64,000 nucleotides of DNA from Branchiostoma floridae. Lineage: Eukaryota > Chordata > Leptocardii > Amphioxiformes > Branchiostomatidae. Below, piece after piece: positions 34,979-47,000 of this stretch. The position numbers were made by a program, and so were the translations under genes. Location of the stretch: assembly GCF_000003815.2 (NCBI RefSeq), contig NC_049990.1:5288626-5352625 (forward strand). The letters run 5' to 3'. The notes below the pieces were generated by a model. The model was given only the letters and a program-made list of their open reading frames with translations, was not told the DNA's origin and did not search any database. Position 1 is the stretch's first letter; each line of letters begins with the position of its first letter.

Positions 34979-34988
34979 GGTGACAAAC

Positions 34989-34994
34989 AATAAA
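34989..34994 (+). terminator. Polyadenylation signal of the IRF gene
   Basis: AATAAA ten bases after the IRF stop codon. This would give an unusually short 3' UTR; a more distal site may also be used. Confidence 0.5.
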
Positions 34995-34999
34995 AGGAA

Positions 35000-35225
35000 A
35001 AGATAATGCAAAATATGTCGATGAAGATTAGACATCCAGATAATAAGATATACCAAAAAGCAGTTACTCAAGCAACTGGATATGGCTTTAGAAACGTTCA
35101 GAAATTCCAGATAGCATCCACTATCTCTCTAGTGTCACTGACAAAAGATAGTGGATACTATCTGAAACATCTGACCGTTTTTAGAATCATATCCAGTTGC
35201 TTGAGTAACAGCGTTTTGGCAAAGC
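35000..35225 (+). repeat. Dispersed repeat R, palindromic copy after IRF
   Basis: Two inverted half-copies. The plus-strand motif at 35134-35175 has GTCA, CTGACAA (one core change), hairpin AGATAG/CTATCT, GAAA, CATC, TGAC. Confidence 0.65.
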
Positions 35226-35925
35226 AAAATATGTTTGCACATTTGACCGGTTATATATTTTAGGATTCATTGTACCTGACAGTACTTCAATTTTTGTCCG
35301 TCCCAAAATACACCCCTGCAGAACGTTTGGGATCATTTTATGACTTTATGGTCATGTAAAGAATAGCATGGAATACATGCTCACGAGAAACTGTATGTAC
35401 TAAGTACGAAATTGAAAACCATTAGAAAATCTGAGAAATCCTTTAAAAAATGGGGAGGGGGTAATCTTTCAACCAACCTTATAATTGCGATCATCACAAA
35501 ATTTCTTCAACTAGCATTTCACATTGCATTTCACATATTGCAATGTGTTTTTTTCTTGGGTGGGCATCAATACAATACAACACAATGTATCCGGATCGCC
35601 CTCCGGCCCAACGTTTGGGCTGGAACCTAATATGGAATACGCTGTGTTGTATTCTACATATATATTCCTCTTCTATTGATGTATGGAATGCACTCGATAT
35701 GGTTTTAAGGAGGAGAGGTTACATGTGTTATTTGACCGACACATTGTACTAAAACTTTGTATACAAAATGTATGTTATATAGCCAATATGGGGCGTATGT
35801 AAGGCGAGTTAATATAGACAAAGTATAACGAGTTCAACAAATGGAAATTCTGTCAGATTTTCTGTGTCAATTGTTATTAGCCAAGAAGCGTTTCCAGGAG
35901 AAGTTACTGTACTAGATATATGTGA
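35226..35925. other. Intergenic, nothing recognised
   Basis: AT-rich sequence after the IRF gene with no exon or structured repeat that I can identify. Confidence 0.4.
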
Positions 35926-36480
35926 GCAGGATGTTTCAAGAGTTTAGAGACATGAGAAAAGAGAGAGAGAGAGAAGGGCACAGAGCTGAATGTTTGAGAG
36001 TTGAGGACATATAGACGAAGGTAAGAGAGGGGCATTTTGTAGAAGATGTTGGTGTTGTGGATTTTTGGAAGGCGTTTGACTTGAGTGTCAAAGCTTGTGA
36101 AGGTTTTTCGTGCAGGATGATTCAAGAGTTTAAAGTCACGAGAAAGAGAGGAAAAGGCGCAAAGAAGGTTTGCGAGTTGAAGACATGGACGAAGGTAAGA
36201 GAGGGACATTTTATAGGAGATGTTGGTGTTGTGGATTTTTTGAAAGCGTTTGACTAGAGTGTCAAAAGCTTGTGAACGTTTTTAGTGCAGGATGTTTCAA
36301 GAGTCATGAGAAAGAGAGAGAGCGGCGCATCGTTGAAGCAAGGAGTTTGAAAAACGTCCTTGGTTGAAGGTTTGAGGGTTGGAAACATATGAAGGTAAGA
36401 GAGTTGGAGATGTTGGTGATTTTTCGAAAGCATTTGACTCTCGAGTGTCAAAGCTTATGAAGGTTTTGCATGGGTATGGC
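35925..36480. repeat. Degenerate tandem repeat, about 173-190 bp unit
   Basis: GATGTTGGTGTTGTGGATTT followed by GAAGGCGTTTGACT.GAGTGT is seen at about 36045 and 36218 and, shortened, at 36408. Each unit ends with AGAGAGAGAGA-like tracts and AGACATA..GAAGGTAAGAGAG. The unit length is not a multiple of three, so the repeated reading frames are probably not coding. Confidence 0.65.
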
Positions 36481-39303
36481 TGACAATGGTTTGGGAGGTA
36501 GATACGAATGTGTTGATGTTTTTGAAGGGTTCACGACCGTTGTAACGTTGTGAAAGTTGAAAGAGAGTGTATGGAATTGTAAATACTTGTTTGTGTATGG
36601 CATAATGTGAATAGCAGTCCTGCTCACTTCAATAGGTAGTACTTCTCTGTGCATTTACCGTGGGTGCCTTGCAGGTATGATATCAATGGAATTGCCTAAC
36701 ATGATATCTGATATTAGTAATCTGCGCTGTTGCCACTTATGAAGGTTTGTGATGTTTGTGGTCGTCTGTCTAAGTAGTAGAAGTTGACATATCTCGCTTT
36801 GCGAAGTGCCTCAACACGCAGGTTACAACACTTCCTGAATGTTACAAACGAGTTGTATTCAGGGACGTAAGTGGAGACACTGACTGTACTACTTTTACTC
36901 AGAATAAAAAGAGAATTATCGAAAAGATGATTGTCTGAAGAGTTTTTACAAACGAGCTCCATCTGTACTGCACTATTTGCACGCAGACTACAATTTGGAG
37001 GGGCGAAGTAGTTCTACAAACAGATACAGGTATCTGTAGAGAATGAATTGTATTTGAAGATATAGGTATCGCACTGTATAGATACAGTATCGCACTGTAT
37101 AATCGACGCATGGTACTGAGAAGCGTTCATCAAAATAGTACGCACCGGTTCCAGGTATGAATGCGCGTTGAAACGATGCTCTGCTTCCAAGTTTACGTTT
37201 TTATGCAGAACCGTACAATTACACCCTTCAAGCCCTTCCAAGTAAGCATCCAAATGTTGTATGAAGCTGTTCGTAGAAACTGGTTTCGTCAAAATGATCG
37301 CATTACCTGAGTTTCTTCGTATAGCATTCTGGTTCAAATATACCTTTTCTTTGGGTTACTAAGATGTCATCTCTATCTGACTTACAGTTCTGTATTTCAG
37401 CGAATTTTGTAAAATGGTAGTCTCGGTAAAACAGAGTACTATTGTGGACCTACCTTTCTCAGTATGCAATTTACCTGGTAACATGACCTTCTTAGTATGC
37501 CTAACAAACTTTGACCAGGTAGGTTTCACCATGAGATTCGTTGTATACCGATACAGTTTCTCGGAGACGCTTTCGTTGCGGCGTTCTCAGTAAAGCGTCT
37601 CGCATTCTGCGTGTTATGTTTGGAGCCAACATTCTGTGTAAACGTTTGCCTGGGTGAGCTGATTTCTTTCAAGAGGATTTCCTATCTTTTACTTTCTACC
37701 AGATGTCTTAAGCAGGACACACAAAATGCAAATAACCTACATTTTCCATTTCTAACGTCCTATCACATTAAACCTTTATCTCTGATTGTTATTGGCATCC
37801 ATTACTATACATACTACCACATAAAAAAGGGAGAGGAAGCCGACATTCAAGCACATATAATCGCATTTCTATCACTCTTAAACGTTTTTGTTTTGTTTTC
37901 CTGATCAAAAATATACAACAAAGGTCTTCGTTCATGCCTTCCTTCATTCAGTAGTTAACCAAGGAGGTTTAACATTTGATTGAACATCAGTTGTTTGCAT
38001 TCGGATTCTCAGTAGCTAGGCCGTGTGGTCTGCTTTATCGACTTCCGAGTAAACTAATTGTTAACTAGAAAGGCCGACATTTGCTTAAGAGCAAATACAG
38101 CATATTTCAGCCATACCCCTTCCCACGCAACATTGGACTGTTCCAAATCACCCCTGCGCAAAAATGGAACATCCTCTTAACAGTACATTATCCCCCAAAG
38201 TGGACTGGTATTGTGAATTGATTCCAGGTAAAAACAGAGCTTGCTTCTATTTTTCAGAAAATGACAATAATCACACCTTCCATTCAGAAAATTTTCATCA
38301 TGACTGAAAATTGTTGAATGACTTCATGTAATGTCATTAACAATTTTCAGTACGATAACTAGGTGTAAGTTTAAAAAAGTATTAAGCTCCTTGTGATGTG
38401 GGTACATTCATTATTGCAGTGAACTTTTTTTTATTCAAGTAGGGCATACGATTTAATAATTATCAAGCAGGTGCAGGTACTGTAGGAGCGTTTGTTTTCT
38501 TCAAGCTGTAAAACTGTTAAACTGTTTTACTTTGTATGCAATCAGCCATCGAGCCTATTATTATTTTAGTTTAACAACTTCCTGCCAGACCCGGAAGATA
38601 CGATTGAACCTTGTTCGAGGATTTATTTTCGTCTGTCTGGTCAGTCTGTTCATACCCTCGAGGCTGGCGCTGAGAGTGTTTTATTGGGCTGAAACTCTGG
38701 CAGTTTAAAGTTACTTACAATTTAAATGTTCAAAGTTTATGTCAAACAACAACAGCACTAGGAAATGTGGCCACTATAGACAGGTGGTCACTATAGAGAA
38801 AATGCTGATCTATTGACTAGGAGCCATACGTTACACATGATCATTAATCATATAAACATTGCACAGGTAAGCCAATTGTTTAGATGTACAATTAAGTTCA
38901 AATAATTCTGAACAGAAATATTGATGAGAAAATAATCATTCTCGCCACTGTCTAACTTATAATTACGTATCAAAACTAAACGCAGATTTTCTAACTAACG
39001 CACCTTTCGCCGACTTCATCAAAGGACCGCCGGCTATCAATCAAACACGGCTGTTGATTAGACTTAGAGTTTCAAACAGCCATGTGCTGTGTGCCAGTTG
39101 ACAGCGAACTTCATGCTACGTGATGTTTTACATTGCTTGGACCTTCTTTCCTACAGCGGTGCTTCTACAAAATATTTAGACTGTAACACTGAGTCCCACA
39201 TGTTTTATAGAATAGAATTTGACGCAGAACAGCATTTTTTGCTGGGTATTTTTCTTGAAACATGTTCGTGGGAATATCAGCGAGGCGGCGACGTAGGGAT
39301 ATC
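36481..39303. other. Intergenic, no gene supported
   Basis: Several short frames occur on the minus strand (36.5-37.3 kb), but none has recognisable domains, splice support or conserved blocks. No repeat family was identified with confidence. Confidence 0.35.
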
Positions 39304-41380
39304 AGACCGTCAACAAAAGTCGCACGGCGGCTAACGGCGCATCGAAGATACTAGCGCTATAAATAAGCGCTTCAACTAAGGATGGCAACCCGTACAATAT
39401 TTTTGTATACTGTTGAGCTAAGTAAAGTTTGTTGTTTATGAGGTTTTAGTTGTCTTTGAAGCTTAGACCCGAAATATTTTAAAGTCAAACTGCTGAAGAG
39501 AAGTAAGTGACTGCTACGATTATCGTAGATATGGCCCTAAAAAAACTGATAAAAGAAGCCTTCTCAATAGTCTAAAATGCAAGAGCTTCCGGGGGGGCTT
39601 CGCCAGGGACATTCGGCGGCCCCCGGACCCCTGTCCGACGCTTTGAAAAAATCCTGGCGAGAAGTCTGTACGGCCTGAGTCTTCAAGTTAACGTATTGTG
39701 TGGTCCCGCTTATGAATATTAATTAGCCTTCGCTTTCCTCTTCGCTGATTGGCTGAACCATTAATTGAATTAACTCTTCCTGCCGGCTAGACACAGGTGC
39801 AGATGTCGGCTCTGTGGGGTGAACGTCCGAAAGATCATGGCATGGAGAACGAAAGAAAACCAATTTCCCCTAAAAAAAGTGCTGTAATTAAGCCTTTTAC
39901 AGTACTTTAAGCCAAAAATTTTACTTGGATCATTTTACCAACTATCTTATGCCTATCTATACCAAATGTTACTCATACCAGGGTACAGGGGTGCAAAATA
40001 TACCGTTATAAGACCGTCAACAACAGTCGCACGGAGCTAACAGCGCAGCGAAAATACCATCGCTAGCGTTTCAACTTCGGATAACAAGTTATAAGTACTG
40101 TTGAACTCAGTAACGTTAAAGTTTGTTTTTAGTTGCCTTTGACAGTTTGACCTGAAATAGTGTTACGCTAAACTCCTGAAGAGAAGTTAAGGCCCCGTTC
40201 ATGATGCAAAAAATGAAACGGTTCTATCGGTTACTATCGGTTAGGCCAGCTGAAACGGATAAGTTTTGTCATCATGGACGGTCCGAAACGGATCTGAAGC
40301 GATAGGAAACGGTTTGTTCGGAACCTCCTCGCGAGGTAGTATTGAAACGGTTTCTTCCTTATCCGGAATTGCGAATTTGCATCATGAACGCAAAAGCGGC
40401 GCGATCCGTTTTACATCCGGGCATGTGCGTTCATATTTGGTGGCGCCACGGGGAAAAGTACAATTTTTAATCTGTCATTCGGGTGTTTCGGCCGCGTTTT
40501 CAATCGTAAAATTCGTGTTTATTATCGGGTCGCCTCCTGGTCGACTGAGGAGCCAGCAGTCCTGATATCGCAAGGGGAATGTGTCAGGAGATCCAGTGGA
40601 AATGTCATAGCATGGCATATATCGGGACCACAATGTTTTCACAATTTCAGAGGTATTTCCAAGGTCATAACAGAACCCAGCTTAATTCGAATTCAGTAAG
40701 ACATTGGTTCAATTTCGATCAAAGACCAATAATCTGACACAGAAGTACAAGTTTGGGCAAGATCACAAACAACCTCAGGGGTCAGAGGTCGCATTACCAT
40801 GCATTACCATGCCTTTTCAAGGAACTGAAACGGTTTGCAAGTTTGCATCGTGAACGCAAAATGCAAACCGTTTCCTGTCGTTTGCTGTCGGATTTCCAGA
40901 CCTAACCGATAGAACCATTTCATTTTTTGCACCATGAACGGGGCCTAAGTGACTGCTGCGATTATCATAGATATGCCCCTAAGAACTGATACAATATAAA
41001 GCCTTCTGAATAGTGTAAAATGCGAGAGCCTTAGGCGGGCTTCGCTCCCCCTGGCGGGAACACTGCTATATACGGGATCATGAGGCCCCGCTTATGAATA
41101 TTAATTAGCCTTTGGCCTCCTCTTCGCTGATTGGCTAGGTCTTTGATTCAATCAACTCTCCGGCTGACGCGCACAGGTGTGGCTCTGTGCGGGGTCACGG
41201 AAGGTCACGTCAGGAGGCCAAAAGAAAACAAATTTCCCCTCAGAAAAGTGCCAAAATTAATCATTTTAAAGTTGTTTATGTCAAAAATTTGACTTGAATC
41301 TTGTTACCAAGTATCTAATGCCTATCTGTACCAAATTTTAGGTCATTTAATTGTAATACCAGGGTACAGGAGCCAAAAGT
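39304..41380. repeat. Tandem segmental duplication, two copies
   Basis: Copy 1 (39304-40010) and copy 2 (40011-about 41380) share, in order, AGACCGTCAACAA.AGTCGC, CTGAAGAGAAGT, AAGTGACTGCT.CGATTATC, TATGAATATTAATTAGCCTT, CTCTTCGCTGATTGGCT and ATACCAGGGTACAGG. Copy 2 is longer because of the insertion at 40191-40945. Confidence 0.8.
40191..40945. mobile_element. PIF/Harbinger-like non-autonomous transposon, 755 bp
   Basis: TIRs of about 35-40 bases start GGCCCCGTTCATGATGCAAA and end ...CACCATGAACGGGGCC. It is flanked by TAA on both sides (40188-40190, 40946-40948). The paralogous site in duplication copy 1 (about 39496, GAGAAGTAAGTGACTGCT) lacks the insert. The 3-bp TWA target and GGCCC-type ends are typical of PIF/Harbinger elements. 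Internal sub-repeats resemble the ends; the 99-codon frame inside is not recognisable. Confidence 0.8.
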
Positions 41381-42005
41381 GTCCTTTTTTGGTCAAAAAT
41401 TGGCCAAAAATCGCAAAAAATAAGCCTTTTGTTGCACTGTACACCAAAAGTGTTATTGAATTTATATGAAGGTATTATCAAGGCACATCTGTGTCAAATT
41501 TCAGCTCATTCGGTTGCAATACCAAGGTACAGGAGCCAAAAGTGTCCTTTTTTGGTCAAAAATTGGTAAAAAAAATCGCAAAAATAAGCATTTTGTTGTA
41601 CTGTACACCAAAAGTGTTATTGAATTTATATGGGGGCATTATCAAGGCACATCTCTGTCAAATTTCAGCTCATTTGGTTGTAATACCAGGGTACAGGGGC
41701 CAAAAGTGTCCTTTTTTGGTCAAAAATTGGTCAAAAAATCGCAAAAATAAGCATTTTGTTGTACTGTACACCAAAAGTGTTATCGAATTTATATGGGGGC
41801 ATTATCAAGGCACATCTCTGTCAAATTTCAGCTCATTTGGTTGTAATATTAGGGTACAGGGGCCAAAATATACAGTTTTGGTCTAAAATTGACCAAAAAA
41901 ATCTCAATAAAATCATTTTAGAGGCAGATATGAAAAAAACTGAGAAAAAAGCATCAAGGTATTGGCCCATTCTACCCCTGTGCCAAATTTCAGGTCATTA
42001 GGTCC
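41355..42005. repeat. 163-bp tandem array, about four copies
   Basis: GCCAAAAGTGTCCTTTTTTG recurs at about 41372, 41535, 41699 and (diverged) 41862. Units include CACATCT.TGTCAAATTTCAG and GGTTGTAATACCAGGGTACAG. The unit end resembles the end of the neighbouring segmental duplication, so the array probably grew from it. Confidence 0.85.
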
Positions 42006-43740
42006 AGGAACGGCGGAGATGAATCACTTTGAAGATTTGACAGGAGAAAGAAGAAAGAAACATTACGAATACAATATATTTCACCATACTATGTATGGCT
42101 GAAATATAATAATTGGCACACAATACGTTTACTGTGTGCCCACTGTTCATACGCAACAACTGCAATCAATAGAGAACACAGAAACCTTAAAGCTACACAC
42201 CTGGTGATTGGATTATAGCATCGACACTGATCAAACAATGGAACAAACTGAGAAGGGTCACGAGCGGTCATGTTGATACGATTTTTTTCGTTCCTCTTTT
42301 TTTCAGTCAGCTTTTTGTGCAGCTTTTCCGTTTTATTTCAGACAAGGTTGTATTCATTGCCCTATATTTCCGATACATCCAAGTTCGTGCGTCATAAAAC
42401 GTATATCCTTGTCGCGTCTTGAAGGAAAAGAAACCTGTTAAAAATTGACTTATTGCACGAAAGGCCAAGTTGTGGCGACCAACACTACGTAGTGCAACCT
42501 GATCAGCTGACTTAGCTATTGTTAGCCTTATCTCCAAGCAGATGTTACGATGGGAAAAATCGTTACTGCCAGTCAAGATAGTGCCTTACGTTTGTTCTTG
42601 GCTCTGCCTTGGCCGCCAGTTACGATTTTTTGCAAACTGATCATCTGCTGAAGATTAGTCAATCTCACACCTTTCAGTTAGATCTAGAAGCACAACACTC
42701 TCTAATTTAGTTACTACTACGCCATAAGCATACAAGAAGCATTACTACAGACCAGAAGAGTTTAAAAGTACTAACCAAGGAGGTCAAACTCCTTGTACTA
42801 ACACAGCCCCAACTCGACGGCAACAAATACCTACCACGACAAAAGACGTCCGTCCTTTTTTTAACTGACGACATTCCACATAACAGAGAAGCAGTTATAA
42901 TGTCATGATATCTATAGCGCTACAGAAGCCAGAAGTCTAAGCCACATCTATCATCATACTAGGTTTATTCTTTTATTATTAATTTCTGTAGCATATCTAA
43001 TAACAAAACTTCACTATCTCAACCGGTAGTCATTAATTTGTAAAGCATCTTCCTCATACTTTCCTTATTACATACCATTACAAGTTTCACTCGTGTGATT
43101 TTGATCTAATCACACTCGACTTGTTCCTTTGTCGTTTAAGCGTAAACGGCAACTTAAATCCATAAATTATACCTTACAGACCAGTACCTCAGCGACTCAA
43201 CAGTAAGTCATTGTACAGGTATTCTCCTCAAAGTGGGGCGTGTCGTACGTAATTTCCTTAGTATACAGCATGACGAGTTTCGCCAATCCGTGATATTATC
43301 TACTTAACCTATGACTCCACCTTGTTTTCTATTCGATGGTGACCTTTGTAATTGTGGTCCCGTGCGTACTACGTCATCAAAAGGGGAATCCCCTGACGTA
43401 AGCCAAGTGTGATGTATTCCCTTATAAGGTAATGGTAAAGGTGTTATGCAAATGGTCTTAAAGTTCATACTTGTAATGGTACTATTTCTGAACTTCTTGC
43501 AAGACGTACACGTAATCCGGATGTCCGGTAAGTGATTGCAATTGAAGCAATGACTGAGAAGATATTTAAGGTAAAACGACGTCAAGGTACTAGTATGTCA
43601 AGTTACACTTTCATACGCATCATTGACAAGTGCATAACAAGATTTCATAATTCGCTTAGATCCGGAAACCTTGTGACCCAAGAGACTATGTAGTAAAGAC
43701 AAGGGAAACAAAAGGAAAGGCAGCACTGTAAAATAATCTT
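42006..43740. other. Intergenic, no gene supported
   Basis: Holds a diverged CTCCAAGCAGATGTTACG element end near 42530. Otherwise AT-rich with no coding exon recognised. Confidence 0.35.
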
Positions 43741-43741
43741 G

Positions 43742-43747
43742 TTTATT
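43742..43747 (-). terminator. Candidate polyadenylation signal of the laforin gene
   Basis: AATAAA on the minus strand (TTTATT on plus), about 300 bases after the laforin stop codon. Confidence 0.45.
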
Positions 43748-44042
43748 TTTCAACACGCTAAACTAATGGCTACGTAAGATAAAGGTGCTACTAAGACTTA
43801 TCAGACAATATCAGACAAATATCAAAATTGATCGCAAGCTTACGACAACTGAGTCAAGACCGTGATTCAAGCAGTGTTGTTGGACAATTACCATTATGAT
43901 ATTAGTTTTGTAACGTACTTTCATTAGGTGCCAAATAGACAAACTGACACGAGATTTTAAAGCATTTTAAACTATACATCATTTTAAAGTAATAAACGTC
44001 TTCAGTAACAATGATTCCACTATTACGTTGGACTTGAAACCC

Positions 44043-47000
44043 TTACTCTAGCTCTACGTCTTTCTCCTCTTCCGATGGAAAATCCACCGTTCTACGGAGA
44101 ACTATCTTAGTTTTAGCCACGAAATGATCTTCACTAGAATCTTCACCTTCAACAACTTGTCCAACCTCTACCTTCTTATCTTCGCTGGGGTCTTCATCAT
44201 TAACAACCTGTCCAACCTCTACGTTCTGTTCCGTTTGCGGTGCCTGTATGGCGGGTATCTTCGGAGGCGGTTGAGGCTGGTACGAGCGAGGACTCTCCGT
44301 GCATCGCTCCGCTAAAACATCGCTCCCAAACTTATCCTGAAACTCCTTCTCAGCCCGTAGGATGATATCCTGATCCACGTACGCCACAGGACGCTGCGAA
44401 CACACGTGGTACTCCATGACTCTGTAGGGCCAGCCCAGGACGTAGTACAGATAGCCGCAGACGATGAGAACCGATCGGATGATGCCGGCGTTGCAGTAGA
44501 CGTAGACGTGGTGGCCGGTCTTCAGGAGTTCCCACAACTTGTACACGGCGGCAGGGAGGACACCAACCTTGCTCCTAGGATCCCAGTCGTTGGCGGGAAT
44601 CCAGACGTAGGATATGCCGTGGTCTTTGTACAGCTGAGAGAGACTGTCGGGGACGTCTGTACTAGGAACTGAAGAAAAGGAGTAATAAAAACATAGTCTT
44701 AGAGTTGATAAAAAGGGTGTTTTGTATAAGCATGCACATTAAACGGACACTATTAAGAACAAAGTTTCATGCGCACAGTGTATCCGTCGAAAGGCATGTA
44801 TATCATAGGCATCTAACGTATAATGTTTTATTAGTCCAGACTCATCTGTGTTTTATTTTGCCGTTATATTTATTACATATCAAATATCTGAATCTGTTTT
44901 GTAGTTGTGCGGTTGTCTAAGCAGTGCGGTTGTTCCTTTTTTAGTTAGGCCAGGGACTCAAAAGTGGTCCTTTCTTAAGTCTTTGGCTGTATTGTTACTA
45001 CTGTATGTACCCTCTTTATACATATTTAGCCATTGGAATAATTGATAATCTGCATCTGATCCATTTACAGACGTTTTTGAACTGACTACGGACACTATAG
45101 GCTGTTTTATAGATACTCCAGATGTTCTCAAAGCGGCACTATAAGCGTTCAATTCTGTTCGCTCCTTTTATGTAATGTCCAGGCCATTCAACTTTATGTG
45201 TAGCTATGTAATATGATATAGCCAATAAAGTATACGAGGGGGGGGGGGGGGTATTTTATGTTGGTATGGGAGTCACATGGCAAGCACAGATACTCTCCAG
45301 AACAAGTAGCATAGAACTAGGCCAACATGGCGGCCGACATGCATGCATGTTGCCTTAAAAAGACGATACCAGCCATTTCGTCCTTGTCAAAACGAGACAG
45401 GCTATGCTACAGGCGTGAGAAAATGGACGGCAACGCAATCAATTTGTGGAAACAGTCACGGGTTGTCCAAACAGATTCGGAAGATGATGAATTGTCTGCT
45501 ATCTTCTGTTTTGACCAAACCTGGCTATAGACTTTTCAACAGCTTTTGATGTGTATGTACGTCTAACATATGACTGGACCTGTCTATTTTAGGAGCACGT
45601 ACTGAAATGTACGAGTTTTAGTGCCAGTATGATGTGTGAATTGTGAAGTAAAAATATCTATTTACTGTTCAATATGGTTATGTGTGATACATTCAAGGGA
45701 AAGTTTCAGATCGCTCTTTATAATTGGATATATGACTGGGTTATGGGAAATGGGTAAAACTCGTATATAGACATCAATCTAGAATTGACGCTACTTCTTT
45801 TATTATCATTATTGAAACGATTGAGAAACATAACATTGTCATAGAAAGCTCTAGCTGTTAAGGGATTCTGTTTTAACAATGATTATAAAGACTAATTTAA
45901 GGCTTTACCCCGTGCTGTGAACTATAAGCAGTATGCCCTTGAGAAAATGCCAGGACTGTTGATTTGACATTGGGGAGGATTTAGGGGTCAGAGGTCACTA
46001 GCTGACACACTATATCACGCGCTTGATAAAAGCTCATCTTCGTCTGTAATTTGTCAGAACATTGACGAATCTCTAAAGGTGTTGAGTAAACGATGTACAG
46101 CATTACACAAAATCTAACTATCTACCGCGAAAAGCAGAACTTAAGCAAATAGACGTATAAATGTCCAACTTAGTCATAAAATATGGTGTTATATTTGGCA
46201 ATAGGTCTATTAAATGGACATATGTAAGTTATGGCGACAATATGTGAAACTGTTTATCTTGAATAAACAACAGTTTGTAACTTTGAATTGATGTTTTGTT
46301 TCGATCGATACTTTCTGCAACAAAAGCGTATTGTTTGCAAGACTAGCCAAGAGATAGCGAATGATAGCTGCTAATATTAGCGTAACTAATGGAAAACGAA
46401 AATCAAAACTAGCAACGACAACTAAAAATAGATATGATAATTACAGCATTCAGGTTGGGAAGACCTGGATAGAAAAGATAGAGAAAAGTAGTACGCAGGA
46501 AAATTAAAATCTTTTGCTATCGATAAGGGGGAAAAGGTAGATTCGGAGAAAAAGAATTCTACAAGTACAACAGATATGAGTCAGCTTACAGATATGACTT
46601 ATGCGGGACAAAGACGACTTGGGGTGTTCGGCATATAGGGTTATTTAGTCGAAGCTGTAAGCTGAGTTTAAGTAGGATTTTACCATGGCCAGTGTTGACC
46701 AACGGAGACCATGTTTATGATATGAAAAGCATAGGTTTGGGTTAAGTATTAAAATAAACATATTTCTGTCAGTTTCCTGCGACAAGACGCGTTATGTGTA
46801 GTTTGTTTACCTCCAGGACAGCACCCCGCTGAGTCCGCACACACGTCCTCCTCCCTCTGCAGGTTGATGACGGCCGTGACGCCCAGAGCTGTCTTCATCC
46901 CGTGCGTGATGTGTGCGGGGATGCGGGGGCACGACCCCACCCACAGGTTCTCCACCACCTGGAGGATGGATGCACTTTATTGCTCGTATGGCAACAACTA

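Noticed and set aside
36714..37337. Minus-strand frames of 70-107 aa
   Set aside because: No recognisable domain or splice support, and overlapping frames with similar scores; nothing to choose between them.
41466..41886. Repeated-frame proteins of 94-131 aa
   Set aside because: They arise from the 163-bp array; the unit is not a multiple of three and frames shift between units.
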